The notes beneath the pieces were generated by a model. The model was not told the origin of the DNA. It worked only from the letters and a program-made list of their open reading frames with translations, and ran no database searches. Positions 24,271 through 33,834 of a DNA stretch of 64,000 bases are shown here, piece after piece (the first letter of the stretch is position 1; every line of letters starts with the position of its first letter). The translations under genes were made by a program, and so were the position numbers. Origin of the DNA: CAYVTZ01 sp964454685 (GTDB lineage: Bacteria; Bacillota; Clostridia; Christensenellales; Christensenellaceae); contig CAYVTZ010000012.1 of assembly GCA_964454685.1 (NCBI GenBank), positions 1 through 64,000 on the forward strand. The letters are read 5' to 3'.

Positions 24271-25014
24271 ATGCCGAAAACAGAGTTACAAGTGGAATTA
24301 TTGATGGCGACGCCCGACCCCGAGCAGGTGGTTTCTATGGGGGCGCGGCTTTGCTATTCCTCTGCGGGAATTGAGCAGTTGGCGCAGACGGCAAAGAGTG
24401 GAGAATTTATCGATCGGTTGATGCAGCTCGGGCATCTTTCGCCGGTGGAGCACGCCTCCTTTACCTTTGGGATCGAGGGGGTATCGCGCGCGCTGCTGGC
24501 GCAGATCACGCGGCACCGTATTGCGTCGTTTTCGGTGCAATCGCAGCGGTATGTGAATCAGACCAAAAAGACAGGTGAATTTTCCTACGTGGTTCCGCCG
24601 AGCATTGCTGCGCTGGGCACGGAAGCGGTGGCGCGCTACGAAACGCAGATGCGTACGATGCAGCAATGGTATGACGCATGGGTGCACGAACTGGGCGGTG
24701 CGGGGGAAAAATCCAACGAGGATGCAAGATTTGTGCTGCCAAATGCCTGCGAAACCAAAATGATTGTGACGATGAACGCGCGCGAGCTGCTGCACTTTTT
24801 TGCCTTGCGATGCTGCGGGCGGGCGCAATGGGAGATTTTTGAGCTGGCGTGGCGCATGCTGGAGCTGGCATATCACAAGGCGCCGTCACTGTTTCGTTAT
24901 GCGGGGCCATCCTGCATTACGGGAGCGTGCAGCGAAGGAAAGATGTGCTGCGGCAAAGCGGAGCAAATGCGTGAGCGTTTTGCGCAGATTCAACAGAAAG
25001 CGGGCGAAAACTGA
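24271..25014 (+). CDS. thyX: flavin-dependent thymidylate synthase
   Basis: ThyX makes dTMP from dUMP using FAD and methylene-THF. The 247-residue protein has the ThyX motif RHRIASFSVQSQRY at residues 81-94 (the general RHR-x7-S pattern) and the dUMP-binding end block. The Arg after ETKMIVTMNARELLHFF is also conserved. AGGAAAAGGATAAGAGT precedes the ATG. Its stop overlaps the rlmB start (TGATG), showing coupling. With fhs it points to active folate one-carbon metabolism. Confidence 0.95.
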   Translation: MPKTELQVELLMATPDPEQVVSMGARLCYSSAGIEQLAQTAKSGEFIDRLMQLGHLSPVEHASFTFGIEGVSRALLAQITRHRIASFSVQSQRYVNQTKKTGEFSYVVPPSIAALGTEAVARYETQMRTMQQWYDAWVHELGGAGEKSNEDARFVLPNACETKMIVTMNARELLHFFALRCCGRAQWEIFELAWRMLELAYHKAPSLFRYAGPSCITGACSEGKMCCGKAEQMRERFAQIQQKAGEN

Positions 25015-25760
25015 TGGAAGAATTTATTATTGGACGAAACAGTGTACGCGAATTATTGCGCAGTGAAAGCCAGATCGAAAAAATATTGGTGGCGCAGGGT
25101 GCGACGGAGGGCAGCATCAAGGAACTGATTGCGCTTGCCAAACAACGCAAGGTGCGCATCCAAGAGGTGCCGCGCGCCAAGTTGGACGAACTGTGCTCCA
25201 CATTTGCCGAGCACAGCAATCATCAGGGCGTACTGGCACAGGTGCCTGCATTTGAGTACAGTCAGATGGAGGATGTATTTGCGCGGGCGCAGGAGCGGGA
25301 GGAGCCGCCTTTTCTGGTGGTGCTGGACAGTGTGCAGGACCCGCACAACCTTGGAGCCGTGATCCGCAGTGCGGAGGCGTTGGGGGCGCATGGCGTGGTG
25401 TTTGGCAAACATCGAAGCGCGAGCCTGACGGCGGCGGTTTATAAGGTGGCGTGCGGAGCGGCACAGTACATTCCTGTGGTGAAGGTTACGAACATCAATC
25501 AGACGATTGAGGAACTGAAAAAGCGCAACGTATGGGTTGCCGCTGCGGACATGGAGGGGCAACCGCTTTCCAAGACCGACCTTACGGGCGCGCTGGCGCT
25601 GGTAATCGGCGGGGAAGGCGAGGGGGTGTCCAAACACACGAAGCAGCTTTGTGATTTTACCGTGCGCATTGAGATGCCGGGGCAGACTAATTCGCTTAAC
25701 GCATCTTGTGCGGCGAGTATTTTGATTTATGAAAAACGCAGGCAGGAGATGTGTCGATGA
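25014..25760 (+). CDS. rlmB: 23S rRNA (guanosine-2'-O)-methyltransferase, TrmH family
   Basis: The 248-residue SPOUT enzyme uses S-adenosylmethionine to methylate an rRNA ribose. The N-terminal substrate-binding domain begins FIIGRNSVRELL. The knotted catalytic domain has LDSVQDPHNLGAVIRSAEALG (given as a span near residues 103-123), ALVIGGEGEGVS and MPGQTNSLNASCAASI. It overlaps thyX at its start and sigH at its end. RlmB and related TrmH proteins cannot be separated safely by eye, though RlmB is the usual clostridial member. Confidence 0.88.
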   Translation: MEEFIIGRNSVRELLRSESQIEKILVAQGATEGSIKELIALAKQRKVRIQEVPRAKLDELCSTFAEHSNHQGVLAQVPAFEYSQMEDVFARAQEREEPPFLVVLDSVQDPHNLGAVIRSAEALGAHGVVFGKHRSASLTAAVYKVACGAAQYIPVVKVTNINQTIEELKKRNVWVAAADMEGQPLSKTDLTGALALVIGGEGEGVSKHTKQLCDFTVRIEMPGQTNSLNASCAASILIYEKRRQEMCR

Positions 25761-26383
25761 TTTCAGGTGAGATCAACTATGCGGAGTATGCGGACGAAGA
25801 GCTGGTACGCCGCGCAAAGACGGATGCGCAGGCGGAGGAATATTTGCTGCACAAGTATAAAAACTTTGTGCGCGCCAAGGCACGGTCTTATTTTTTGATC
25901 GGGGCTGACAGTGAGGACATTGTGCAGGAAGGCATGATCGGGCTGTACAAGGCGATCCGTGACTATGACGAGGAAAAGAAAGCATCCTTTCACGCGTTTG
26001 CGGAGCTGTGCATCAAGCGGCAGATCATCACGGCGATCAAGACGGCAACACGGCAGAAGCATCAGCCGCTGAACACCTATATATCGCTCAACAAGCCGGT
26101 GTATGACGAGGAATCCGAGCGATCTTTGGCGGATGTGTTTAGTATTTCCAAGGGGGCAAACCCGGAAGAGATTTTCATTGACAACGAGGACTTTTCCACA
26201 ACAGAGCATGAAATCAGCAAACTGCTGTCCGATTTGGAAAAACGTGTGCTAGCATATTACTTGCAGGGCAAATCTTATCAGGAGATTGCGAAGCTGATGA
26301 ACCGGCACGAAAAATCTGTGGACAACGCATTGCAACGCGCGAAAGGGAAGATTGACAAGCATTTGAACGGCGGGAAGGAATGA
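25757..26383 (+). CDS. sigH: RNA polymerase sigma factor SigH (sporulation)
   Basis: The 208-residue sigma factor has region 2 (YFLIGADSEDIVQEGMIGLY) and region 4 (LEKRVLAYYLQGKSYQEIAK, then a basic helix), with the length and start (YADEELVRRAKTDAQAEEYL) of Spo0H/SigH. SigH acts early in spore formation and its position after rlmB matches the Bacillus and Clostridium order. ATG 25757 has AGGAGA 8 bases upstream; GTG 25751 is the alternative. It is evidence that this is a spore-forming lineage. Confidence 0.93.
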   Translation: MISGEINYAEYADEELVRRAKTDAQAEEYLLHKYKNFVRAKARSYFLIGADSEDIVQEGMIGLYKAIRDYDEEKKASFHAFAELCIKRQIITAIKTATRQKHQPLNTYISLNKPVYDEESERSLADVFSISKGANPEEIFIDNEDFSTTEHEISKLLSDLEKRVLAYYLQGKSYQEIAKLMNRHEKSVDNALQRAKGKIDKHLNGGKE

Positions 26384-26545
26384 GCAGCGACAAATAATGC
26401 GGCGGAAGTGGTGACGCGGCGGGGACTGTTGTGCGTTGTAGTCCATAGGAGCCGAATGCGGAGCGGGGAGATGCCGTGCTCATTAAAAACAGGTGCATTT
26501 TGCACAGGATTGCTGCGAAGTGCGGTCGTGCAGAGAGCACAAAAC

Positions 26546-26573
26546 TTGACAAAATGTGAGTTTTTCATATAAT
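26546..26573 (+). promoter_or_regulatory. strong promoter of greA
   Basis: TTGACA at 26546-26551 and TATAAT at 26568-26573 (both perfect) are 16 bases apart. The upstream gap 26384-26545 shows nothing else. Confidence 0.85.
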
Positions 26574-26663
26574 AGAAATATTGTGGAGTGCGTTTTTTGC
26601 ATCCACAGAAATTGATTATTTTGCTCCGTTCCGAGGGTGCGGGGGAAACAGGAGGAGTCTCAA

Positions 26664-27137
26664 ATGCCAAATGATGTAATTTTGACGCACAAAGGCGTGA
26701 AAGAACTGGAAGAGAAACTGGAATATCTAAAAACAGTACGCAGAATCGAAATCGCCGAAGAAATCAAGGTGGCGCGTGCATTTGGTGATATCTCTGAGAA
26801 CGCGGAGTATGACGAAGCGAAGAACGAGCAGGCCAGAATCGAAGGCGAAATTGCCACCATCGAAAAGATGCTGCGTAATGCCGTTGTCGTGGATGAAGAA
26901 GAAATCGACGTGCAGAAGGTGGGCATCGGTACCACCGTGCGCTTGCTGGACAAAGAATTTGACGAAGAAGTGGAATATAAAATTGTTGGTTCGGTGGAAG
27001 CGGACATTGACAAGAATGTGATTTCCAACGAATCGCCCGTGGGCAGCGCGCTGCTGGGGAAAAAAGTGGGCAATGTGGTGCGGGTGGACACGCCCGGCGG
27101 CATTGTGAAGCTTAAAATTTTGGAAATCAAGAAATAA
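26664..27137 (+). CDS. greA: transcription elongation factor GreA
   Basis: The 157-residue factor rescues backtracked RNA polymerase by stimulating transcript cleavage. It has the N-terminal coiled coil (VKELEEKLEYLKTVRRIEIA, then the acidic tip ISENAEYDEAKNEQ), followed by the C-terminal FKBP-like domain with VGSVEADIDKNVISNESPVG and VRVDTPGG. The ATG at 26664 follows AGGAGGAGTCTCAA. It is followed by lysS, an order common in Firmicutes. Confidence 0.96.
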   Translation: MPNDVILTHKGVKELEEKLEYLKTVRRIEIAEEIKVARAFGDISENAEYDEAKNEQARIEGEIATIEKMLRNAVVVDEEEIDVQKVGIGTTVRLLDKEFDEEVEYKIVGSVEADIDKNVISNESPVGSALLGKKVGNVVRVDTPGGIVKLKILEIKK

Positions 27138-27236
27138 ATGACGATCGCCCAGGGCGATCACCAAAGCGGGCCGTATGTCAATGATGGATGCGCGGCTTGT
27201 GCGCGCATGGGCGCGCCAAACACGGAAGGAAACGAA

Positions 27237-28736
27237 ATGCAGGAAACACCCAATCAACCCAATCAGGAATTACAGGACTTGAGCGAGGTGCTGCGCGTAC
27301 GCAGAGAAAAGCTCAACGAATTGCGCGAAAGCGGCAAAGACCCTTATCAAATTACGACGTTTGATCAGAAGCATTCCTCCAAGGAGATTTTGGAGCATTT
27401 TGAGGAATGGGAAGGCAAGGAGGTCAGCGTTGCGGGGCGCATCGTATCCAAACGCATCATGGGCAAGGCGAGCTTCTTTCACATTTTAGACGGACGCGGC
27501 AAGATTCAGGTTTATGCGCGTAAGGATGTGATGGGCGAGGAGCCGTATCAGGAATATAAGCATATGGATATCGGGGATATCGTGGGCATTGTGGGAGAGG
27601 CTTTTCGCACCAATGCGGGAGAAATCTCTGTAAAGGCGCATGCGATCACGCTGCTTTCAAAATCTTTGCAGCCGCTGCCGGAGAAATTCCACGGGCTGCG
27701 CGACCAAGACTTGCGCTATCGGCAACGGTATGTAGACCTGATTGTGAATCCTGAAGTCAAGGAGACCTTTTACGCGCGTTCCAAAATTATCAAGTGCGTG
27801 CGCGACTTTTTGGATGACATGGGATATATTGAGGTGGAAACACCCATTTTGCAGACGAGCGCGGGCGGTGCGGCGGCGCGGCCGTTTATTACGCATCACA
27901 ATACGCTGGACATTGAAATGTATCTGCGTATTGCAACCGAACTGCATTTGAAGCGTCTGATTGTGGGCGGATTTGAGCGCGTCTATGAAATCGGGCGCAT
28001 TTTCCGCAACGAGGGAATGGACACGAGGCATAATCCGGAGTTTACCACGGTGGAGCTGTATCAGGCGTATACCGATTATAAGGGGATGATGGAGCTGTGC
28101 GAGAACCTGTTTGAATACTGCGCGAAGCAGTTGCATGGCAGTGACACGGTGACCTATCAGGGCGAGGAAATTTGCCTCAAGGCTCCGTGGAAGCGCATGA
28201 GCATGGCGGAGGCTGTTTTGGAATATGCGGGCGTAGACTTTATGCAATGTGAGAGTGACGAGCAGGCGCGCGCAATGGCGAAGCAGGCGGGCATCCACTT
28301 TGAAGCAGGCATGACGCGCGGACAGATTTTGAACGAAGCATTTGAGCAGAAGGTGGAGGAGCATTTGATTCAGCCGACGTTTATCTGCGATTATCCGATT
28401 GATGTATCGCCCTTGGCGAAGAAGATGAAGGGATCGGACTGGCTGACGGAGCGTTTCGAAATGTTTGTGTCGGGCAGGGAGCTGGCAAATGCATTTTCGG
28501 AACTGAATGATCCGGATGATCAGAAGGAACGGTTCCTCGATCAAGTGCGCAAGCGCGAGGCCGGTGACGACGAGGCAAACATGATGGATGATGATTTCAT
28601 CAATGCGCTGGAATATGCAATGCCCCCGACGGGTGGCATGGGGATTGGGATTGACCGCATGATTATGCTGCTTACGGACAGCTTTTCCATCCGCGACGTG
28701 CTGCTGTTCCCCACGATGAAGCCAAGAGAGAAATAA
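27237..28736 (+). CDS. lysS: lysyl-tRNA synthetase, class II
   Basis: The 499-residue enzyme charges tRNA-Lys. The N-terminal OB-fold anticodon domain (SVAGRIVSKRIMGKASFFHI) leads into the class II core: motif 2 FRNEGMDTRHNPEFT and motif 3 GMGIGIDRMIMLLT. The ATG at 27237 (MQETPNQPNQ) has GGAAGGAAACGAA before it; the frame opens back to 27138 but the added residues do not resemble LysS. It lies 99 bases after greA and 11 before a small membrane protein. Confidence 0.96.
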   Translation: MQETPNQPNQELQDLSEVLRVRREKLNELRESGKDPYQITTFDQKHSSKEILEHFEEWEGKEVSVAGRIVSKRIMGKASFFHILDGRGKIQVYARKDVMGEEPYQEYKHMDIGDIVGIVGEAFRTNAGEISVKAHAITLLSKSLQPLPEKFHGLRDQDLRYRQRYVDLIVNPEVKETFYARSKIIKCVRDFLDDMGYIEVETPILQTSAGGAAARPFITHHNTLDIEMYLRIATELHLKRLIVGGFERVYEIGRIFRNEGMDTRHNPEFTTVELYQAYTDYKGMMELCENLFEYCAKQLHGSDTVTYQGEEICLKAPWKRMSMAEAVLEYAGVDFMQCESDEQARAMAKQAGIHFEAGMTRGQILNEAFEQKVEEHLIQPTFICDYPIDVSPLAKKMKGSDWLTERFEMFVSGRELANAFSELNDPDDQKERFLDQVRKREAGDDEANMMDDDFINALEYAMPPTGGMGIGIDRMIMLLTDSFSIRDVLLFPTMKPREK

Positions 28737-28747
28737 TAGGTGCAGGT

Positions 28748-29359
28748 ATGGCAGGAGTTGGAGTAAAAATTGGGAAAGGGATTGCGTATGTGCTTTCGCG
28801 TGTGGCGATTGTTGTCGTCGTAATCGTGTTGATTGCGGTAGCGTTTTATACCGGACTCAACTCCATGAATGTAAACATGGTGATCAAGGATGCGTTCACA
28901 CAATATGCGATGGCGGTGCTGAAGCCGGATGATTCCAATCCGGAACTGCTGGGCAAGCTGTTTACGCAGGAATTTTTGCAGGCGGACCCTTTGCTGCACA
29001 CCACGACCTACGATGGGTTTAAGGTGAGCAACTATTATCAACGCGCCAACGAGGAATTTGCAATCGTTTGGCCGTGGCAGGATAAAGTGAAGGTGAAAGT
29101 TAAGAGCTATGTGCTGGACATCTCGGGCAAGCCGATCGATCCCGAAGAGGGGCATGAGTATGACAAGCCGCCGGAATGGCCCAATGCGCTGTATGAAGTG
29201 ACACTGGAAAAGACGGATAATTCGTGGATTGTGACGGAGATGAAGTCGATTGAGACCATTCAGCCCAATCCGCTGCCTACATTACCGGAAGAATCTGTAA
29301 AGCCTACACCCACGCCCACGCCGGAGCCTACCGAGGCACCCAGCGCGGAAGCAGAGTAA
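28748..29359 (+). CDS. single-pass membrane protein with Pro/Thr-rich tail
   Basis: The 203-residue protein has one N-terminal membrane helix (residues 19-36) and an extracytoplasmic domain of about 140 residues. A tail, PTPTPTPEPTEAPSAEAE, follows. The domain (DAFTQYAMAVLKPDD, FLQADPLLHTTTYDG, NALYEVTLEKTDNSWIVTEM) has a helix-then-sheet pattern that could be NTF2-like; this is by eye. It lies between lysS and dus in the same transcript. Function unknown. Confidence 0.75.
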   Translation: MAGVGVKIGKGIAYVLSRVAIVVVVIVLIAVAFYTGLNSMNVNMVIKDAFTQYAMAVLKPDDSNPELLGKLFTQEFLQADPLLHTTTYDGFKVSNYYQRANEEFAIVWPWQDKVKVKVKSYVLDISGKPIDPEEGHEYDKPPEWPNALYEVTLEKTDNSWIVTEMKSIETIQPNPLPTLPEESVKPTPTPTPEPTEAPSAEAE

Positions 29360-29406
29360 GGCGGGAGTTGCGCGACATCGTGTTTGGCGGGGCATGCGGG
29401 AAGAAT

Positions 29407-30357
29407 ATGACGAAAATTTATCTGGCGCCCATGGCGGGCATTACCGATGTGGCAATGCGCGCGCTGTGTGTGGAACAGGGTGCGCAGCTTGCGTTCAGCG
29501 AAATGGTGAGCGCCAAGGGCATCCAATATCGCAACAAACGTACCCGGCAGCTTTTGGCAGTGGGCGACAATGAAAAACAAATTGGCGTACAACTGTTTGG
29601 GCATGAGCCTGCTGTGCTGGCAGATACGGCCAGATGGGTAGAGGAAGCGCTTGCAGAGCGACTGGCTGTTTTGGACATCAACATGGGATGCCCTGCGCCA
29701 AAGATTGTCAACAATGGCGACGGTTGCGCACTGATGAAGGACGAGTTGCACGCGGCGCGTGTGATTGAAGCAGTGAAACGGGCGGTGCATACGCCGGTGA
29801 GCGTGAAATTCCGTAAGGGATTTGATGAAGAACACATCAACGCGGTGGCATTTGCGCGTATGGCGCAGGATGCGGGTGCTGATCTGGTGACGGTGCATGG
29901 CAGGACGCGCAGCCAGTTTTACAGTGGCAAGGCGGACTGGGATATCCTGGCGCAGGTGAAGCAGGCGGTGCGGATTCCCGTGGTAGGCAACGGCGATGTG
30001 TTTGCGGCGGAGGATGCGCGGGACTTGCTGGAACGCACGGGATGCGACGGCGTGATGGTAGCGCGCGGCGCGATGGGGAATCCATTCCTGTTTGCGCAGA
30101 TACGCGAGCTGCTGGAAGAAGGCAGTGTGCGCACAAAGCCAAGTGTGCAGGAACGTGTGCAGACCTGTTTGCGGCAGGCGCGTTTGATGATCGAACAAAA
30201 AGGCGAGAAACTGGCGATCATGCAGATGCGTACGCATGCGGCGCATTACATCAAAGGTATGCACGACGCGGCGCGGCTGCGCGCCCAAGTGGTACGCGTG
30301 AGCAGCTATGCGCAGCTGGAACAGAACCTGACAGCATGGACTCAAGCTGAGTCATGA
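29407..30357 (+). CDS. dus: tRNA-dihydrouridine synthase
   Basis: The 316-residue flavoenzyme reduces uridine in tRNA. It has a TIM barrel start (YLAPMAGITDVAMR), the active-site Cys107 in INMGCPAPKIVNNGDGCALM (as a span near residues 91-110), TVHGRTRSQFYSG and VVGNGDVFAAEDA. It is closest in layout to DusB. The start at 29407 follows GGGAAG. It ends the run of genes from greA; no clear terminator follows. Confidence 0.93.
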   Translation: MTKIYLAPMAGITDVAMRALCVEQGAQLAFSEMVSAKGIQYRNKRTRQLLAVGDNEKQIGVQLFGHEPAVLADTARWVEEALAERLAVLDINMGCPAPKIVNNGDGCALMKDELHAARVIEAVKRAVHTPVSVKFRKGFDEEHINAVAFARMAQDAGADLVTVHGRTRSQFYSGKADWDILAQVKQAVRIPVVGNGDVFAAEDARDLLERTGCDGVMVARGAMGNPFLFAQIRELLEEGSVRTKPSVQERVQTCLRQARLMIEQKGEKLAIMQMRTHAAHYIKGMHDAARLRAQVVRVSSYAQLEQNLTAWTQAES

Positions 30358-30455
30358 AGTGGGACATACAAAGATTGCACCCAACAGTGCGAAACGAGAA
30401 CAAGCACTGTGCATAAGACAGTAAGAATACAAGACGAATCAGATATTGGGATGCT

Positions 30456-31364
30456 ATGGAATACGAATACATCAAACATTTGCAAGGCACAAAAGTAAAA
30501 CTCTTCATGGTGGAGATTAAGCAGCGAGAGCTGCACTTTCACAACGACGCGGAGATCATATTGGTTTTGCGCGGCTCCATCGTGATTGACCTGGTGCGGG
30601 AGAACCACACGTTGCGCAAAGGAGACATCTTTGTGCTCAACAAAAATTCTGTGCACAGCCTCAAACGGACGGATGAGGATAACCTCATGTTTATCGTGCA
30701 GTTCAGCCCGGAATTTTGCAAGGCATACTACCCGCAGATCACAAACGTGCGGTTTCAGAAGAACCATGTGACGCGTGTGCAGAACGGCGCATACTGGAAG
30801 GCGATCAACACCAATTTAATGGAGATCGTCAACTGTTATGTGCATAAAAAAGAAGGCTTTACCATTGGGATCATGGCATATTTGAATCATTTGATGCTAT
30901 CTATGCTGGAGCACGATGAATATGTGGAGCTGGACGACCGCGCCGCGTCTTCGGAAAATCGCAACATCGACCGGCTGGGCAGTGTGATCGGCTATATGCA
31001 GGAGAACTATATGCGCAACATTACGCTGCGCGATATTGCGCAGCGGCTGGATCTGGACATGTATTATCTATCGCACTTTATCAAAAACAACCTGGGGATT
31101 ACATTCCAGAAGTATTTGACACGGCTGCGCGTGGAACGCGCCGAGCAACTGCTGCGAACCACGAATCTACGCAACATTGATGTTTGTTTGGAATGCGGCT
31201 TTTCGGATTACAAATACATGTCAAAGGCGTTTATGGAGTCCTTTTCCTGTACGCCGGCAGAATATCGTAAGCGCAATGTGACAGAAGTAGAACAGTTGCA
31301 GGAAACCAACGAACAACATGTGATCATGGAGGTCAGCGAAATCATTCAAGCGGCGATGGAGTGA
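30456..31364 (+). CDS. AraC-family transcriptional regulator with cupin sensor
   Basis: The 302-residue protein has an N-terminal cupin-type sensor (IKQRELHFHNDAEIILVLRG). A C-terminal double helix-turn-helix covers about residues 180-280, with MRNITLRDIAQRLDLDMYYL and the second helix end ECGFSDYKYMSKAFMESFSC. Such regulators usually answer sugars or other small molecules, and mostly activate. No adjacent catabolic gene is present; the next gene is a diguanylate cyclase. The target is unknown. Confidence 0.9.
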   Translation: MEYEYIKHLQGTKVKLFMVEIKQRELHFHNDAEIILVLRGSIVIDLVRENHTLRKGDIFVLNKNSVHSLKRTDEDNLMFIVQFSPEFCKAYYPQITNVRFQKNHVTRVQNGAYWKAINTNLMEIVNCYVHKKEGFTIGIMAYLNHLMLSMLEHDEYVELDDRAASSENRNIDRLGSVIGYMQENYMRNITLRDIAQRLDLDMYYLSHFIKNNLGITFQKYLTRLRVERAEQLLRTTNLRNIDVCLECGFSDYKYMSKAFMESFSCTPAEYRKRNVTEVEQLQETNEQHVIMEVSEIIQAAME

Positions 31365-31450
31365 GCACCTTGCCGCAGAGCGGATGGAAGGAATGCAAAA
31401 TGCAGCGGCGCTGACCGGTAGACCAAATTTGATTGATGCTGTTATTTTGT

Positions 31451-31479
31451 TTGCTTTTCATGAATGAAAATAGTATAAT
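31451..31479 (+). promoter_or_regulatory. promoter of the diguanylate cyclase operon
   Basis: TTGCTT at 31451-31456 and TATAAT at 31474-31479 are 17 bases apart. The 110-base leader contains a small hairpin CCGGAT/ATCCGG at 31554-31571 but no c-di-GMP riboswitch consensus. Confidence 0.65.
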
Positions 31480-31596
31480 ACATTACTGAACAGACGTATT
31501 TTCAATGTGCTTGTGATGCCAACATTTGGTTATGTGAGGCAGGCAGAGCAAGGCCGGATTTTTGCATCCGGAACCTCGATGAGAGGATAGTAAACC

Positions 31597-33834
31597 ATGA
31601 ATATGCCGGAAATGAATTGCATCGATGAGATTTCTCGATCAGGCTTTGTAAATCGTTATCTCCCTTGCGGGATTCTGATTGCCAAGGCTGACTTTGATTT
31701 AACCATTTTAGAAGCGAATCAGGGCTTTTTTGATTATGTAGGATATACGCGGGAGGAAGTGCAGGAGCAGTTTCAGAACAAGGGTTTTGAGATGTTCCAT
31801 TCCGAGGACGTCGGGCGCAGCGCGGAATATCTGATCGAATTGCTGCAAATGGAGCAGGATGTGCCCTTTGAATTTGAGGTGCGCATTTTCAGCAAAGACG
31901 CGGGATACAAGTATACGCGCGTCCACGGACACATTGTGCATAATTCAGAGGAGGAAACGCTGATTTCCTGCATGCTGACTGATCTTTCAGAGCACATGCG
32001 TGTATTGAAGCAGGCAGAGGAGGAGCGCGACTTTAATGCGCTGATCGTGGGACTGACGGACGATTCCTTTTTTGACTGTGATCTGCTGGTGCAGACCATT
32101 CGATATTCCAAGAATTTTGCGGATCGCTTTGGGCTGCCGGAGGTTTTGACAAATTATCCGGAATCTTTTGTGGAGCGCGGAATTGTTGCGCCGGAATCGC
32201 TGCATTTTTATGAAAATCGATTTATGCTGAGCACGAATGAGGTGCAGGAGGAAGAACTGCACTTGATTTTGCCGGATCAGACGAGCGTCTGGTATTCCTG
32301 CCGCTATCATGTGACATGCGACCAGTTTGGCATTCCCGTTCGCGCGGTGGGCAACATGATCGACACCACCAAGCATCATACCGCAATCGGTGAATTGCAG
32401 GAAAAGGCCAGCAAGGATCCACTGACCGGGCTGTACAACAAGGCGGCGACCGAGAGTTTGATTGAAGAAACTTTACGTTATGCCGCGCATGCGGGCGGAA
32501 ACCATGCGCTGTTCGTCATCGACATCGACAATTTCAAGGAGATCAACGACAAACTGGGGCATTTGTATGGTGATATGCTGCTCAGCCATCAGGCGGAAAA
32601 GATGCGGGCATTGTTTCGAGCGGACGACATCGTGGGCAGAATTGGCGGCGATGAATTCTTTGTATTCCTGAAATATCCGCCTTCCGGCGATGTTCTGGTG
32701 AAAAAGGCACAGCAGATTTGCCGTTGCTTTAAACGAACCTATATGGAAAACGGCGTGGCAGTCAGCACATCTGCAAGCGTGGGTGTGGCGCTGTATCCGC
32801 AGCATGGAAAGGATTATACATCGTTGTACAAAAAGGCGGACATGGCACTGTATGTTGCCAAGGACCGCGGGAAAGACGGCTATGTATTTTTCAATGGAGA
32901 ATCGTCGCATGGATATCAATCCAAGCGCACGGAGATCGACTCGGCAATCAACACCGCAAGCGACATGCAGATGAGCCGCTTTTTTCTGGTGTTCCGCATG
33001 CTGCATGTTTTGGAGGACACAGAAAAGGCGATGAACGCTATGCTGAAGATGCTGGCGGAGCAATATCAGTTTGGTCGTGCGTACATCTATGAGTTCAGCA
33101 GCGACGAAAAGATGATGTCAAGCACGTTTTCCTGGCGCGCACCTGAATGCGATCCGATTATGAGCCAAACGCAGGAAGTGCCGATTCATCAGTTTGAAAA
33201 GACGGTGGAGCAGGTGCGGGAATCCGGCGTTTTCCTTGCGCATAATTTGAGCGAGATCGTAGATGATTCGATTCGGGCGTGGACGGCGGCGCAGGGCATC
33301 AAGTCCTGCATCCTGCTGGCGCTGCGTGACAATGGGGCGCTGAAGGGACTGATTGGCTTTGACGATTGCGTCAACGAGCGGATATTCCCCAACAGCGAGA
33401 TCAAAGAGTTGGCAGGCATTTGCAATATTGTGGAGACCTTTTTGTTCAAGTATCGCGCGCAACAGCAGCACGATCGGGACAAGGGCGCACTTTTTACGAT
33501 TTTAGATCATGTAAAGGACGCTATTTTGCTGGTGGACATGCACACGCATCGTGTGTTGTATGAAAACCGGTATATGAAGGAGCTGTTTCAGCACGAGGCG
33601 TGCGGCTCGGTTTGCTATGAGGCATTTCGCCAGAAAACGGAGCCTTGTGAAGAATGTGTGATCCCGCGGATTTTGAACGGAGAAGCCAGCGCGCAGTCAG
33701 AACTTTACTATGAAAAGCTGGGTGCGTGGATGCACATTTCTGGGGCTGCGATCGAATTAGAGAATCAGGCACGTGCGTGCTTGATGAGCTGTACCCGCAT
33801 TGCGGGGGACGCTGAGGGGAAACCGGATGAATAA
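31597..33834 (+). CDS. PAS-GGDEF-GAF diguanylate cyclase
   Basis: The 745-residue cytoplasmic protein has PAS-like domains at about 15-135 and 145-260, a GGDEF domain at about 262-430 and a GAF-like region at about 460-625. A last PAS-like part with Cys pairs (CEECVIP) follows. The GGDEF motif itself is intact (residues 350-354) and the inhibitory site RxxD is present as RADD (341-344), so active, feedback-inhibited c-di-GMP synthesis is expected. No EAL domain occurs. It overlaps the next gene by 8 bases, the opposing EAL protein. Confidence 0.92.
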   Translation: MNMPEMNCIDEISRSGFVNRYLPCGILIAKADFDLTILEANQGFFDYVGYTREEVQEQFQNKGFEMFHSEDVGRSAEYLIELLQMEQDVPFEFEVRIFSKDAGYKYTRVHGHIVHNSEEETLISCMLTDLSEHMRVLKQAEEERDFNALIVGLTDDSFFDCDLLVQTIRYSKNFADRFGLPEVLTNYPESFVERGIVAPESLHFYENRFMLSTNEVQEEELHLILPDQTSVWYSCRYHVTCDQFGIPVRAVGNMIDTTKHHTAIGELQEKASKDPLTGLYNKAATESLIEETLRYAAHAGGNHALFVIDIDNFKEINDKLGHLYGDMLLSHQAEKMRALFRADDIVGRIGGDEFFVFLKYPPSGDVLVKKAQQICRCFKRTYMENGVAVSTSASVGVALYPQHGKDYTSLYKKADMALYVAKDRGKDGYVFFNGESSHGYQSKRTEIDSAINTASDMQMSRFFLVFRMLHVLEDTEKAMNAMLKMLAEQYQFGRAYIYEFSSDEKMMSSTFSWRAPECDPIMSQTQEVPIHQFEKTVEQVRESGVFLAHNLSEIVDDSIRAWTAAQGIKSCILLALRDNGALKGLIGFDDCVNERIFPNSEIKELAGICNIVETFLFKYRAQQQHDRDKGALFTILDHVKDAILLVDMHTHRVLYENRYMKELFQHEACGSVCYEAFRQKTEPCEECVIPRILNGEASAQSELYYEKLGAWMHISGAAIELENQARACLMSCTRIAGDAEGKPDE

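Noticed and set aside
31480..31596. c-di-GMP riboswitch before the diguanylate cyclase
   Set aside because: Only a small CCGGAT hairpin is present; the conserved class I and class II cores are missing.
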